Assembly: GCA_029582165.1 (NCBI GenBank)
Contig: CM055886.1
Location: forward strand, 22,940,669 to 23,004,668
Direction of reading: 5' to 3'
DNA from: Portulaca oleracea
Taxonomy: Eukaryota; Streptophyta; Magnoliopsida; Caryophyllales; Portulacaceae
DNA length: 64,000 bases
This document shows positions 35,224-47,283 of the stretch, one piece after another (within the stretch, counting starts at the first letter, position 1; each line of letters opens with the position of its first letter). A model generated the notes under the pieces. The model was not told where the DNA came from and searched no databases. It saw nothing but the letters and a program-made list of their open reading frames with translations. The position numbers and the translations under genes were made by a program.

Positions 35224-36923
35224 ATGGAGAAGGAGAACCAACCACAACTCTCCCCCCACATTCCGGCGACATCGACGGAGGTTTCTCCGGCGAACAAGAC
35301 AAAGACGGCAGAGCTCGACACCCCTCTCCACACTATCGGCTTCGAAATTGACGAGTTATCAGCCTCCCTCGTCTCCGGCACTCTCCTGGTCACCTCCAAA
35401 TGCTGCCAGGTTCGTTTTTAACTTCTCAGTCGCCGGAAAAACTCCAATCGTGTTATGGTCTGTGCTAAAATCGATTGATTTGGTGGGATTTTTCAGCCGT
35501 TCAAGGTCCTGCACGGGGGTGTCTCGGCGATGATTGCGGAGGCGTTGGCGAGCATGGGGGCGTACTTGTCGTGCGGGATGAAGAGAGTTGCAGGTGTTCA
35601 ATTGAGTATTCATCACATGAAGAGCGCTCAGTTGGGTGATCTTGTTCTTGCTCAGGCTACCCCCCTCAATACTGGCCGAAATATTCAGGTACAATCGTTT
35701 CCTTTTTAGGTTTTGAAAAGAGGCACAAATGATTTGATTTCCTTCCTTTTTGCTAGTTTAAAAGTTGATGTTTGATCATTGTGGAAGTACTGTCGATTCG
35801 AGAGCTGTTTCTGTTATCAAATTTTGCATGTTTAAATAGTTTCTATTTGAGTCGAAATGATTGCAATGATGGTGAGGACAATAACATAATGGGATTTCTA
35901 ATTCTATGTTTGGAAGTGTATGCGGAAAATTGGTTATTTTTGGGTTTCTACATTTCTGTTGGTATTTTCACTTCATTTATGATCATTGCAGTAGTCATAA
36001 TGATACCCATAGCTCTGATCTTGACTTTAGTATTTGATTTGCATTGATGTTACTTTAAACTAATCAAACATATGGTCGTCTTTTCTGACCATTGTAGTAG
36101 TTAAAATGATATCAATATCTTGTACCACCTTTATTTGACTCCCAAGCCAAAGGCTAGTAGAATTACCTCATGGTCCATGCCACACTCCCCCGTCCTTTAA
36201 TGGGTTAGTGGACCAAACAAATTGAAGGTGGCATGTGGACCTTATCATCTCCAGGTTGAATTGTAGGTGTGATCAAATTTCCTTGATGTTATTGGATTAA
36301 TAGCAAGAGACTAGTGCTATGTTCATCTTCTGGTTCACTGTGATGTTTAATCCTATGGATTTGGTTTTTGAACATGCTCGTGGTCTGTAACATATCACAT
36401 ATTCTCCTAAGACCTGCACCAATTCAATCTAAACATTTAAGTTACATTGAAGTACTAAAGTTGGAGATCTTAGTAGGTAACTACATCCCCTTACCAGCTT
36501 TTTGGGGGTAAGATTGGGTAGGAAAAATGCACACTTGCTTAATTTGGATAAGATCCTAGCTTGCCAAAACTTACCCAAAACCTGACCCGTGAACAGATCA
36601 GGTCAGCATAGTGATTCATGATATTTTTATGTGGTTTGTGGGTTGTGATGCTGATATCTTGTTAGATTCATTTGTTGATCAAGCTGGCCAGTGACGCAGT
36701 GGGCTGCTTTGTACTAAGAATAATGTGGACATTTCTATTCATTGCTTATGTTTTTGGGTTCACTTGTCAGGTGTGGGAAGTGAAACTTTGGAAAACTGAT
36801 CCTCAGAGGACGAAGAGCAAACAGTTGATATCGTCATCCAGGGTAACTCTAGTTTGCAATCTTCCTGTTCCTGCTGGTTTAGAGGGTGTTTCTGAACCTT
36901 TCCAGAAATATGCGAAGCTGTGA
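35224..36923 (+). CDS. DHNAT1: 1,4-dihydroxy-2-naphthoyl-CoA thioesterase (peroxisomal), 3 exons
   Basis: Exons 35,224-35,409, 35,497-35,688 and 36,771-36,923 (introns 87 bp and 1,082 bp, all GT-AG, phase 0) encode 176 residues. It is a single hotdog-fold acyl-CoA thioesterase: about 44 residues of lead, then [20 protein letters not shown], the core [19 protein letters not shown] (HGG plus the Glu expected at the active site), and [20 protein letters not shown]. It closely resembles Arabidopsis DHNAT1 along its length. The C-terminus Ala-Lys-Leu is a type-1 peroxisomal targeting signal. The family hydrolyses DHNA-CoA to DHNA in phylloquinone (vitamin K1) synthesis, completed in plastids. No stops or frameshifts: the only intact host gene seen. 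The start is the first ATG in frame. Confidence 0.93.
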
Positions 36924-36984
36924 GTGATTCAACATTAAGCGATAGGCGGACAAAATCTGCACATTTGATGCTTCTTCTTTCATA

Positions 36985-36990
36985 AATAAA
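36985..36990 (+). terminator. Poly(A) signal of the DHNAT gene
   Basis: AATAAA 62 bp after the stop codon is the best polyadenylation signal in the 3' flank. Confidence 0.5.
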
Positions 36991-38126
36991 AGAAAGCATC
37001 GATGAGAAGGTCCTGCTATACGAGGAGCTAAATTCATAGAAATCTCGTGATATGTTTTTTCCCTTGCCAGTACACAGAAACTTAGCGCTAGGCTCTAGTC
37101 ATATTGGTTCTCAAATTATGCATTAGAGATTTCATCTGGTCACCATACAACGGTTTGACATAATTTATAGCTCTTGGAATGAATTCACTATAAATACTTT
37201 AAGCTCACAATCAGTGAAGGCCGAACTTCTGCTTTGCTTGCTGGCATTGTGATAATTGGTAGGTACAAACAATGTAATTAGCTTTCATATAATTGATATA
37301 TCTGTCGGTTGACTATCAGTAAAGTTTTGGCAAATTTTGTCACGACAATCTTCAATAATTTCATATCTTTACAATCGTTAGAGGAACTCACAACCCAGCA
37401 GTTATTTGGAACCAACAATCTTTAAATGAAATCTTCATTTCCATGTACTAGAGTACAAAAATTGATCAACACTCTCTTGAATAAAGATACTACTAATTTT
37501 ATGTAGGGGTTAAATACAATTTTTACATGTATGATAATCAAATAGAGTTTATTATTGACAAGCTAAGCCCTCATTTGCAGGAGTTAGTTTTTTTTTATGA
37601 ACTTTAATTTATTAGGGAAGATTACCTCCATTTAGATCTCCCAAGTTGTGCTCCTGGGTGCTTTCACTGGAGTTTATGGTTGTTGTATTGATAGTTGATA
37701 CGGCTTCTTACAACCCTGTGGATTGTGTGCATCATTCAATTTACGATTGCATTTCTAATAGGGTAGTCCCTCTTCGTACCATTGTCACTTTAGTTAGTTT
37801 TTGTTTTGTTTTACGATATTCAACCCACTACTTTGATTGTAAATTTAAATATAATATTTTATGAAATATAATACCTTTTTCTTATGAAAAAGAAATATAA
37901 TGAAAGTCATATTGTATCTGCAATACAAATAGCCTAACAACAATAAATCTATAATATTAATATGAATTCTTATGTTTAAAAAGTTGATGATAAAAATCTG
38001 ATCTTGAGCTACTCGAACTTATAATATTCTTTAGATTATTGACCGCATTCTTCGACATCTTTGAATCTTTCTTGAACAGTGACAAGCTAGAATATAACTT
38101 TTTAAATTTGCAGAAATTTAACCTAA
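36991..38126. other. Intergenic region downstream of DHNAT
   Basis: AT-rich, no coding region recognised. An ORF of 72 codons at 37,646 has no recognisable motif and is probably chance. Confidence 0.4.
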
Positions 38127-38914
38127 TGTGACTGAAGAGGTTCAGGCTGCCTATGAGGACCTCAGCACAATCGGCAGAAAGGCCTCCAGCTCAGCACAAT
38201 TGTTTTGTTTGAAAGTTAATTCAGGGAAGTATCAATAAAATCTCAATTCCATTCCTTCCCTTTAATTCTGAGATAATATATTATAACTATCTGTTTTTTT
38301 CCTTTCAAGATACTCAAAGAAAAGGAAGGAACGCATAGCTCAAAAAGGGAATCACATGGAAGATTGAGGATCATCTCAGAAAAGGAAACAATCTTGAAGA
38401 ATGAAGGAAGACGTTGCCCTCAAGACTATAAATATTATCGTCCCTCATTCATACTGATTAGTGATTTCCAAGCAGGCAAATCAGTAGTAGGAACTTTGTG
38501 TGAGAAAGTTCTGAGTGCAGGAATATTGAGTGAATATTCTGAGCGTAGCCATTCTTGTAGTGGTGAGTTTGTGTCTAACCAGTGGTCATACTGGTGAGGA
38601 CCTCTAAGGTCGTTTGATTGAAGTTAGAAAAGTGTCTCACCGTTGAGTGGGTTCACTGGTTGTAATCGCCTCTACTGTGAGGCCTCAATCATAGAAGACG
38701 TCTGCTGTGTCTTCTGTTCTAGTAGGCTATTTGAGGACCTCACAAGTTCTCAATTGAGCTGAGTTGTAACCTCCTCTCTCTCAAGCACTTCTGATTATTC
38801 AATAAAGAATTTTTTTTCTTTTTTTTTAATAAAAGTGCTATTAACTTGGTTGTGTTGATCAAAGTGCAGAATTATTTATATAACCCTAATCACCCCCCCT
38901 CTAGGGTTATTTCA
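38127..38914 (+). repeat. 5' LTR of the second copia element (left end tentative)
   Basis: The right end is fixed by the primer site two bases later. The left end is placed at TGTGACTGAAG as the most plausible TG start, but it cannot be checked because the 3' LTR is outside the window. TATAAATA at 38,427 fits a promoter. Confidence 0.5.
38427..38434 (+). promoter_or_regulatory. TATA box of the second copia LTR
   Basis: TATAAATA about 490 bp before the LTR end. Confidence 0.5.
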
Positions 38915-38916
38915 GT

Positions 38917-38928
38917 TGGTATCAGAGC
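38917..38928 (+). other. Primer-binding site of the second copia element
   Basis: TGGTATCAGAGC, the initiator tRNA-Met site, directly downstream of the LTR. Confidence 0.85.
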
Positions 38929-38971
38929 ATGTCCACATATCTAAAGAGTCTAACAACTCGTGGTAAAGATC

Positions 38972-40401
38972 ATGGCTGGCCTCAACACAACCGAAGCTCC
39001 CCAAGGACGCTCATGGACAAGAGCGCGCCTCCTTACTGGTGAAAACTACAGAATGAGGAAGAGGCAGATGGAAATTTTCCTCAGAGACCAAGATGAGGAC
39101 CTATGGACTATAGTCACCGAAGGAGATTTCCCTACTCCCACAAAGAAGAATACTGCAAATCAAGATGTCCCAAAAGAAAGAGCTGAAATGACAGCCGAAG
39201 AGCTCACAACTTTGGGAAAAAATATTCGTGCTTTAAATTTATTATATTGCAGTTTGAATCCAAATGACTTTGAACGTGTCTCTAATTGTGAAAATGCCAA
39301 ACAGGTTTGGGAATACTTTGTCACATCATATGAGGGTACAAGTCAAGTTAAAGACATCAAACTGGACATCCTTGTCCAGAAATATATGAGGGCTTCAAAA
39401 TGGAAGAGAATGAATCAATTAAAGAGATGTACAAGAGATGTAGCAGCATTGCTAACCACCTCAAGTTGCTTGGGAAAAACTACTCAAATGAGGAACAAAT
39501 CAGAAAAATCCTCAGATGCTTGCCAAGAAGAAAGTGGGGTCCAAAAGTTACAGCCATTGAAGAAGCACAAAATCTGAAGGTCCTCAAACTGGAAGAACCC
39601 ATTGGGAAACTGCTGGCCCATGAGATCCAGTTAAGTGACCTCACAGAGTCTAAAGGAATTGTCCTCAAAGCAACTCGAGAATCTAATGATGAATCAGATG
39701 AGGATGAAGAAGAAACAATGGCTATGCTGGCAAGAGGGTTCAGAAAACTATACAAGAAAAATCCGACCTTTCGAGGCTACCTCAAGGATGGACAGTACAG
39801 AAAACCAAAAGGTAAGGCCCCTATGAAAGAAGAATCTGACCCTTTTACTTGTTATGGTTGTGGTAGCACAGAACACTTGGTCAAATACTGCCCTCACACA
39901 AGAAAGAATAAGGATAGAAGAAACATGAGGCCCAGACAATAACAACGTACGGCAATGCTTGCAACTTGGAGTGACAGTGACTCAAGTGAGGACAACAGTG
40001 ATGTTGATGAGGTTGCAAATGTCTGTCTAATGACTCAACTGAATGAGGAACCAGAAATGTTCTCACCACAAGATGAGGTAAACATTGATGACCTCCTCAA
40101 TCTCTCACCTTTACATCTCACTCATAAATGTCTACATTTGTTTAAATATTCCAAGTCATTGATAGAAAGGATCAAGTACCTTACCAAGCATGTTCAAAGT
40201 CTCAGTGAGGCTAAGGATAATCTGAATTCTCAAAATGACCTTTTCACAAAAAGCAATAAACTATCTCTTGAGGTCAAAGACTGCTATAAAACCATCACTC
40301 AATTATCCAATGAGGCAGTCACCACTTCTCATCCCTACAACAATAAATTAGCTTTTACAACTCCTCCTTTTCAACTTCGGACTAAATACCCCACAAATCA
40401 G
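38972..40401 (+). pseudogene. Copia gag pseudogene truncated by the Tat insertion
   Basis: It starts at ATG 38,972. The gag N-terminal and UBN2-type core (LNLLYCSLNPNDFERVSNC, AKQVWEYFVTSYEGTSQVK) is followed by a frameshift near 39,385. The frame then reads 39,400-39,942, containing a CCHC knuckle (CYGCGSTEHLVKYC) near 39,850-39,893. A TAA at 39,940 follows; downstream the same frame stays open with an acidic, then coiled-coil-like region (YLTKHVQSLSEAKDNLNSQN) up to the insertion at 40,402. Dead through frameshift, stop and insertion. Confidence 0.85.
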
Positions 40402-41957
40402 TGTAGGACCCCGGGAAACGTGAGACCACTTTTCTCCGTGATGCGCTACAACGATTGGGAGCCGACTAAGGTTGCTTAATCGTAAAATAAGGATATTTTT
40501 ATTTTTGAAATTCATTTTCGGGGGGTAACTTTATTTATTTTACAAATTCTTTTATATTATTAAAATATACGAAATTACACTAACATAATTTACTAATAAA
40601 TTTAGTACCGGCCCATTATTCCATCCAGGCCCAAGAAGTAGCAAAGGGACCACCATGAGGCCCTAAAACCCGCGCGGGTTTTATGGCTCCATGGATTGGG
40701 CCTTGTGCAACTTCGACCCAAGGAAAATGGGATGAAGATTAATAAAACCCGTGCGGGTTTTGTTGATCTTCTGGCCCATTATCTTTGGGTAGCCGTAGAT
40801 TAATAAAAGGTGGTACTAAAATATTTGTAATGATTTTTTGTGTAATTATCGTTTATTTTAAATAACTAAAAGAATTTATAAAAAGTGATAAGAGTCGCCA
40901 GCCGATTTAAGGAAACCGACAAACCATGAAAATGATAAAAATAACTCTGGTCTACGAAACCCGATTCTAAGCTCGGGGGTAAGGTTACGAATTTGAGAAT
41001 TATAAGAACTCTCGAATTCGCCTGTTAGAAAACATACTCTACTAAAATCAACATTAAAATGAAAAAGAGCGGGGAGAAGTTTAATTAATTTCACGAAATT
41101 ATATTCATCATCATGCAATATAAAAATGAGGTTTTTGATTTACAAAGTATGTACAAATGACGAAATTAAAGTACGAATTACATGATTTAAACAATGACAA
41201 TAAGAAAGCAAAATGAAATCTCTTTTGATTTAGGAGCCCGAATGTGCCGGTTTGAAATCCTTGACTTTGCCTTGACTTGAGGATTGGAAAGGTGAATGTG
41301 AGAATGGTAGTATGATAGTATATGAGTGATGGTTTTGGTAGAGTAGGGGATGGTAATATGAGAATGTTTATAGAGAAAGTTTAAGAGAGTGTAGGGATAG
41401 AATTATGATGAGAGTATAATGAGGGTGGTTTATGAGAGTTGTTTGTTGGATTATGATGATAGTTGGTGAAAATGAATGGAATGGAGGGGGTATTTATAGG
41501 TGATGAAGGGTAGGTTTAGGAGGGAAAATCAAGGGGACACATCCCAATGATCATGCCATGCAATCACGTAGGGATCAAGTCAAGACCAAAGTCAAAGCAT
41601 GTGGGCTAAAATCAAGGGCTTTTGCATGGGATTTTGGCGCCGGATTCTGAAATGAAACCCTGCGCGGGTTTTATAAACCTTCGGCACGGATCGCTGACAT
41701 GGCATGACGCGTTTTGGGCGAAGAAAACCCCGCGCGGGTTTTGAACCCTGGACCGGGGCACGCCTTGGGCCTGCCTTGGGTCTGGGCCTTCCTCTTCGCA
41801 TAAAACTCGTGCGGGTTTTACTGCTGGATTGGGCCGCTTCTGTTTTGTTTGTCTTGCATTGCTTGCTATATTGGCCCAACGATGCATCTGGCCTTCAATG
41901 TTTTATTCTCACTTTTGATAAGTTGGGATTATGTCGATGCAAATCCCGATGTCTACT
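40402..41957 (-). repeat. 3' LTR of the Tat-type element
   Basis: The outer end TGTAGG is at 40,402. The inner end is set near 41,957 (CTACT, a decayed match to the CTACA expected) because the purine tract AAAGTGGGGGCT (minus strand) lies directly inside it. The LTR carries five copies of the AAAACCCGCGCGGGTTTT palindrome family. Confidence 0.75.
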
Positions 41958-42068
41958 GAGAGCCCCCACTTTGATCGAGTCTGAATAGGACGAAGGTCAA
42001 AGTAGACTTGATGGCTGTCTTGATGCTGGCAATGCTCTTTTATATGGCGACCACATGCTGTTGCTAAT

Positions 42069-42520
42069 GATGATGTCGTCGGTAACCTTTAGGTGGCAAC
42101 CGTTGGACGACTGTTGCTGAAGATGTCGTTGGACCTTTAGGTGGAATCCGTCTGGACGACTACTGTTGTTGAATGTCGCTGGAGCCCTTTATATGGAATC
42201 CGTTTGAGCGACTGCTGCTGACGACATCGTTGGTGGCCTTTAGGTGGCAACCGTTGGACGACTTTCGTTGACGACATCGGGGGAGGCCTTTAGGTGGCAA
42301 CCGTTTGACGACTATCGCTGTTGGTGCTCTTTTGTATGGCAACCGGATGATAGATGGTCCCTTCTTAGCGGCGACCGGATGATGGTGCTCTTTTGTACGG
42401 CAACCTGTTGGATGGTCCCTTTTAGCGGTGACCGGATGATGGTGCTCTTTTACACGGCAACATGTTGGATGGTCCCTTTTAGCGGCGAGCGGATGATGGT
42501 GCTCCTTTATGCGGCAACCT
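42069..42520. repeat. Two adjacent minisatellites in the Tat 3' region
   Basis: 42,069-42,325: about five units of about 52 bp sharing CCTTTAGGTGGCAACCGTT and GGACGACT. 42,325-42,520: about three and a half units of 57-60 bp sharing GATGGTGCTCTTTT, GGCAACC and TTTTAGCGG. Such hypervariable tandem repeats between integrase and 3' LTR are known from Ogre/Tat elements. Confidence 0.85.
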
Positions 42521-43033
42521 ATAAATCATCACAAAAGCAGATATCAGTTTTTTGCAAAAATGCAAATGGGTTTAGATTTTTACCTGAATGTTGGGGACTC
42601 TTTGGGCCGTTGAACTTGGGTCGCTAAAAAAGATTTTTTTTTTGTTGGCAGGAAACCCGTGCGGGTTTTATGATTCCTGTTGGGCCACATGAGCTTGGGC
42701 TGCTTGAAATTGATTTTCTTTCCTCCTGATAGAAAACCCGTGCGGGTTTCATTATCCTCATTGGGCTACTACAAAACATTGGGGTGTCAGAACTGGGTCC
42801 ATGGCTCGCCCAAAACCCGCGTGGGTTTTGGCTTTTATTTATTTTTTCTTTTTTTTTTCTCGTGAAGGGAATCATGGTGGGGCCCAGGCCTCGTGTGGAC
42901 GAGAGAGAGACACATGACTTGGTCTCCTCTTTGAGTGGCAAAGAGATGACTCTTGAATTTTCGGCCAATGAAACGCATTTGGCATCTCGAGGCGGGTCCT
43001 GGAAACGAGCGGTTCATATTCACTCTTCATTTC

Positions 43034-43040
43034 TATAAAT
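43034..43040 (+). promoter_or_regulatory. TATA box of the antisense PMD gene
   Basis: TATAAAT, 178 bp before the proposed ATG at 43,218, followed by a pyrimidine-rich leader typical of plant genes. Confidence 0.5.
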
Positions 43041-43217
43041 GCCAAGCCTCATTCATCTCTTTCATTCACACCTTCAACTTCTCCTCATCATCTCCCTAGC
43101 TCCTCTCTCTCTAGAAAAAAAAAACTACTTTTTGGAGATAATTCAAGTTCTTGAGAAAATGCATCGAGAGGTCGCAGAAATCCTCCTCTTCCACATGCGG
43201 CGGCATGGCCTCATGAG

Positions 43218-46200
43218 ATGTCTTCGAGGCGCAATTTTATCCCGGGTGCAAATGCTGACCCTTCGGATCTCACTATCCAATCTTGGAAGCATGCGTGGTT
43301 CTACCGTTCTCATGGCAAGGTAACTGTTGAAACTCCTCTTTTGATGCTTAGTTTAATAATGGAAAAAAATGAGCAAGCACGAATTTTATTTCTCATGTCT
43401 TGTCGATTTTTTTTATTATTTTAAGCATGCCTTAAATTGATGTATATGCATGTCCACGCGATTCCCCTTTATTTATTCGCAACTTATTTTGAGAGATGGA
43501 TCAAACCCGACCCAAGGAAAATTGGATGCATACCCGACCCAAAGGAAACAAAAAGGAACACGGCCCATTTTGATAGGGAAAACCCGCGCGGGTTTATGAC
43601 CCAACAATCCCAAAAGAGAAGAAAAAAAAACTGGGCCTGGAGGTGCGGCCCATTAGTAGGCCTAAAGCCCGTGCGGGTTTTGGCTCTGCTGGGCTGGCTT
43701 ATCTGGGCCGGCGAATCTTACTTTTTTTTTCTCTTTTTTTTTTCTTCGATTCCTTTATTTTGCGGGCCATGGCTGTGGGCCCAGTGTTGGTGCTGGGTCC
43801 AGCTAGGCCCTGAAAGACTATGCCTTCGGTCAATGCATTAGGTGAACCCCCTACTTAAATTTTGCCCTTTCCCTTTTTTGCCATTAGGAGGATAATTTGA
43901 AAACTCCCAGCGTCCTAAAGGATATCCTTAAGGTAGCTGATTCGATTCCCGGAGATTTCATTAGCAACACCCTTACTGCGGCAGGACTCATGCCGTTCTG
44001 GAAATGCTTGGTGGCTTGGAAAGGCCGTACATTTTGCGTGATAGGCCGCGCTATGGCGGAAAGGTTTTGGGACACAACCCACTTCTTCCATCTATCTGTG
44101 GGTGAGATGACGATTACCCCCACAGATTTCGTTATGATTACTGGTCTCCCTTGGGGTGGGCGCGACATAGTCTTCAACGCCGAGATTCCGCCGATGGTTT
44201 TGGACTTACTGGGTATAGTGTCAACGCGTTTAGGCCCAGGTCAGGGTCTATCCAACCTCGCCTATGCGCACTTCGAGGCGGCCATTCGTGATGCCAACTT
44301 TCAGAATTTGCTTGGAGATCAACGCCGCTTTATCTTCTTAGCTTATGTTATTTCCGCCACTCTTTTTGCCAATCGGGGAGATAACATTATTTTGACCTGG
44401 TTCCGGAATCTCGTGGACTTGAACGAGGTTCGGAACTTGAATTGGGGCAAAGCTGCGTATGCGAATTTCCTCCTCTGGCTTCGTCGCGGTGTCAGACTGA
44501 CACTGGATGATGATCCAGTTTTCCTCCACGAGTCTCATACCCGTTTTTAGTACGGTCCTGCTTTGTGGAAGGTGCTCGAGGTATGTACCCGAGACTCTTC
44601 TCTTTGTAGTTTTGCTACTCTATTGCTATTGCTTTTTTTGACTTTATATTCATGTAGTCATGGGCATACGAGTACATCCTGTCCTTGGGCATTCGCTCCA
44701 AGAGAAATAGGATGGTCCCAGCTGCTGAACGCTGGACTGCTGAGGGTATTCAAGGGAAAAAATTCCAGTCGGGCAGCCTTGACCATATTCGTCGTGTGTT
44801 GGATGACCTCACTCCGGTATTTCTTTATGCCTGACATCTTTACCTTATTTTTGTCTCCATTCTTGAGATGACTCTCTATCTTTCACAAGACCACATGAAC
44901 TGGCGTCCATGGGCGGGGTTTGATTTGAGTGGATTGCCCACCCCCTTGCAACAAGTGGAGCACGATACTCGCCTCCGCATCCTGATGGAAGGACCCTTGG
45001 GCTTCATATGGCACCTGGGGGAGAGAGCTACGAGGCAGATCTTGGGTGGATATCCTGGCCTCATACCCCAGGATCCTCCAGAGCACATGTTCGAGCCTTG
45101 GCGCGTCGCTCCGGACGTCTTGAGAGATTGGATTCGCGGTCGTGATTTCGACAATTTCGTGCATGACACTCCACAGGAGTATTTCAATGAGGAATTCCAA
45201 TGCTACTTGAGCCGTCTAGCGCCCTGAGTGGTAGGTATTTCTCACTTTTCTTTATGTTGTGCCTTTGATCGACTCCTAACCATAAAGTCTTGTAGTTGGG
45301 GCCCTATGCTATGGCTGCTGAGGTGGAGGCCCAACCGGCGGGAAGAAAGATCGGCGGTTTCTTGGAGGTTGAGACTAGCAGTCAGTGCTCCGCGCTCCAA
45401 GAGTTTGAGCGGAAACCGGTAATCCCCCATCCCTTGTTGCTTCCTTTTACCTCATGTGCCAATTATGCATGTGTAACCTTTGTCTTTATTGCCTTTCAGC
45501 CACGATGGTCTGTCTTTAGGTAAGTGACCAAATAATGGAGTACCATGTTGAAATACATCAACCGCTCATTTACGGGCTCAGGCAGATATCGCGGGAACAC
45601 CGGCGTCGACATGGAGGCGATCTTTGAGTCATTCCTCGGGAACCATCTCGACGCTCTACCGCGGGAGTTCCTCGTACCGAGCCCCCACGTCGCTCTTCGG
45701 CAGGGGAATATTCTTCCCGGGGTCGATCACGGGAGGAGGTTAGTGGGTTCACTCGTCCTCCTCTAGCAGCTGTGCCGGAGGGTGGTGGTAAAGGCATCAT
45801 GGCCGAAAGTCATCATTCTAGGGGGTCACATCGTAGCGGTTCTGGTAGCAGAGGCCGTCGACCTGTGAACGAAGACATGGCTCAGATGTCCCTGGAAGAG
45901 CATCCTGGCCAGGGGGGTCACATCACAGCGTTGGGTATGGTGGCGATACTCAGCCTCATTCTTACTGGGTGGAGGATGCTTCAGAATCGAGTGCTACCAA
46001 CCGGCCGTCTCACTCCCGTCGTACTCTAACTTCAGTGCGTTCTGCTCGTCGTGGTCGAGAGATTGTGGTGAGGGACCATGACTCAGGTGCATCCGTAGGG
46101 TATCCCGCGCCGCCCTAACGGATGACGCTACTTCACGTCCTGCCCCATACGATGCCTCCTCCTTTGGTTCTAGCTCTTACTCTGCTGGATGGCCAGTCCC

Positions 46201-46570
46201 GGCTCTTGGAATGGGTCCTTCATGGCCTGTGGATACGCAAGAGTGGTCTGCACCCTAGCACTCTTGGCTAGGAGGATCTACCTCTTCCGTTGCCACCGAT
46301 TCTGAATCGTCTGTATGGCCTACCCCTTCTGTTGAGTGACGTGTTCATGATCATTCATGGCTAGCTGGTTCACGGGAGCATTCCATTTCATCACCGTCGA
46401 GCGTGCATCCTTCCAAAGTTCCCCTGTCTGGGCCACCGCGGACAGCGCTTGATTCTGACTACTACTCCTGGGACACCTATTTTGGTACAACTGGCGCTTC
46501 TAACACTGAGACTTCTCATGCTGGTGCCGATCTGGTCGAGGACAGCGGTGATTCGGGCTCCCAGTGGTGA
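43218..46570 (+). pseudogene. Plant mobile domain (PMD) gene on the antisense strand of the Tat element
   Basis: Gene model: exon 1 43,218-43,319; exon 2 43,888-44,580; exon 3 44,658-44,816; a further exon from about 44,868; then a C-terminal region ending TGA at 46,568. Exon 2 has the PMD core (ERFWDTTHFFHLSVGEMTIT, then MITGLPWGGRD), and exons 3 and 4 continue it (YGPALWKVLE, SWAYEYILSLG, MNWRPW). The tail (45,540-46,570) is Ser/Arg/Gly-rich. In-frame stops at 44,548 and 45,225 and an unresolved third intron mark decay. PMD proteins (MAIL1/MAIN relatives) are known both as transposon cargo and as domesticated host genes. The position between integrase and 3' LTR, reading against the element, is where Tat elements carry antisense ORFs. 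Confidence 0.75.
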
Positions 46571-47283
46571 CCAAACCAAAAACAAGCAGGACTCTGTGCA
46601 TCTTTTTTTTTTTATTTATTATTTTTTTATTATGCGAAGCCAATTTGTACTACCTCTTTTTTTTTTTTTTTTAAAGCAAGACTTTTATGCAAGACTTAGT
46701 GAACACACATCTTTATTTTATTGATGCATTGAACGACTCTCTACATGACGGGATTAATCCCAATTTAATCCCGCTTCCCAAAAAGAAAAGAAAATAAAAG
46801 AAAACGAAAACTTAAGTGTCAGAGTAAACTCGAGCGAAAATTTTAGAACCGAGCATCATCGGGCCAAGATCCAAAACATTAAAAATACACGAACGGGCCA
46901 GTTTAATTCCAGGGCCCAACTATAATCAGAAGCGGGTGGGCCGAGCTGCGGAGAGGCGGCCCATGTCAATTGAAAGCCCGCGCGGGCTTTCTCCTCAACA
47001 GGCCCTGGGCTTTGGGCTTGGGCGAGTGCGAACGCAGTCCTAGACACATCAAAACCCGCGCGGGTTTTGATTTATTTCCCTTTTTTTTTACTAGCCATTG
47101 CTTGATGGGCTGAAATCATGGGATATGGAGGGCAACGGCTATGTGATCGTTGCTGGTTGTATTTCTCCATTTTGAGCTTGAGTGGAGGTGTATAAATACC
47201 CCATGTTATGCATGTAACCATCACTCCTCATCATCACTTCAAAGTCTTCTTCAAGAACACAAAGAACATCCCCTCCTATTCTC
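46571..47283. other. Spacer between the two antisense genes
   Basis: T-rich 3' flank of the PMD gene, then the upstream region of the next gene, with two perfect or near-perfect palindromes (46,973; 47,051) and GGGCC words. No coding sequence. Confidence 0.5.
47191..47198 (+). promoter_or_regulatory. TATA box of the second antisense gene
   Basis: TATAAATA, 93 bp before ATG 47,284 and 140 bp after the palindrome at 47,051. Confidence 0.6.

Larger units (their letters stand above)
38127..40401 (+). mobile_element. 5' part of a second Ty1/copia element, interrupted by the Tat element
   Basis: The order is LTR, tRNA-Met primer site, gag. The gag frame stops abruptly at 40,401, where the LTR of the Tat-type element begins. 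The rest of this copia element would lie beyond the right window edge. Confidence 0.75.

Noticed and set aside
37646..37864. 72-codon ORF downstream of DHNAT
   Set aside because: No domain, no splice or start context, AT-rich intergenic sequence.
42244..42627. Cys/Trp-rich ORF of 127 codons
   Set aside because: Generated by the minisatellite; its repeated peptide follows the DNA repeat.
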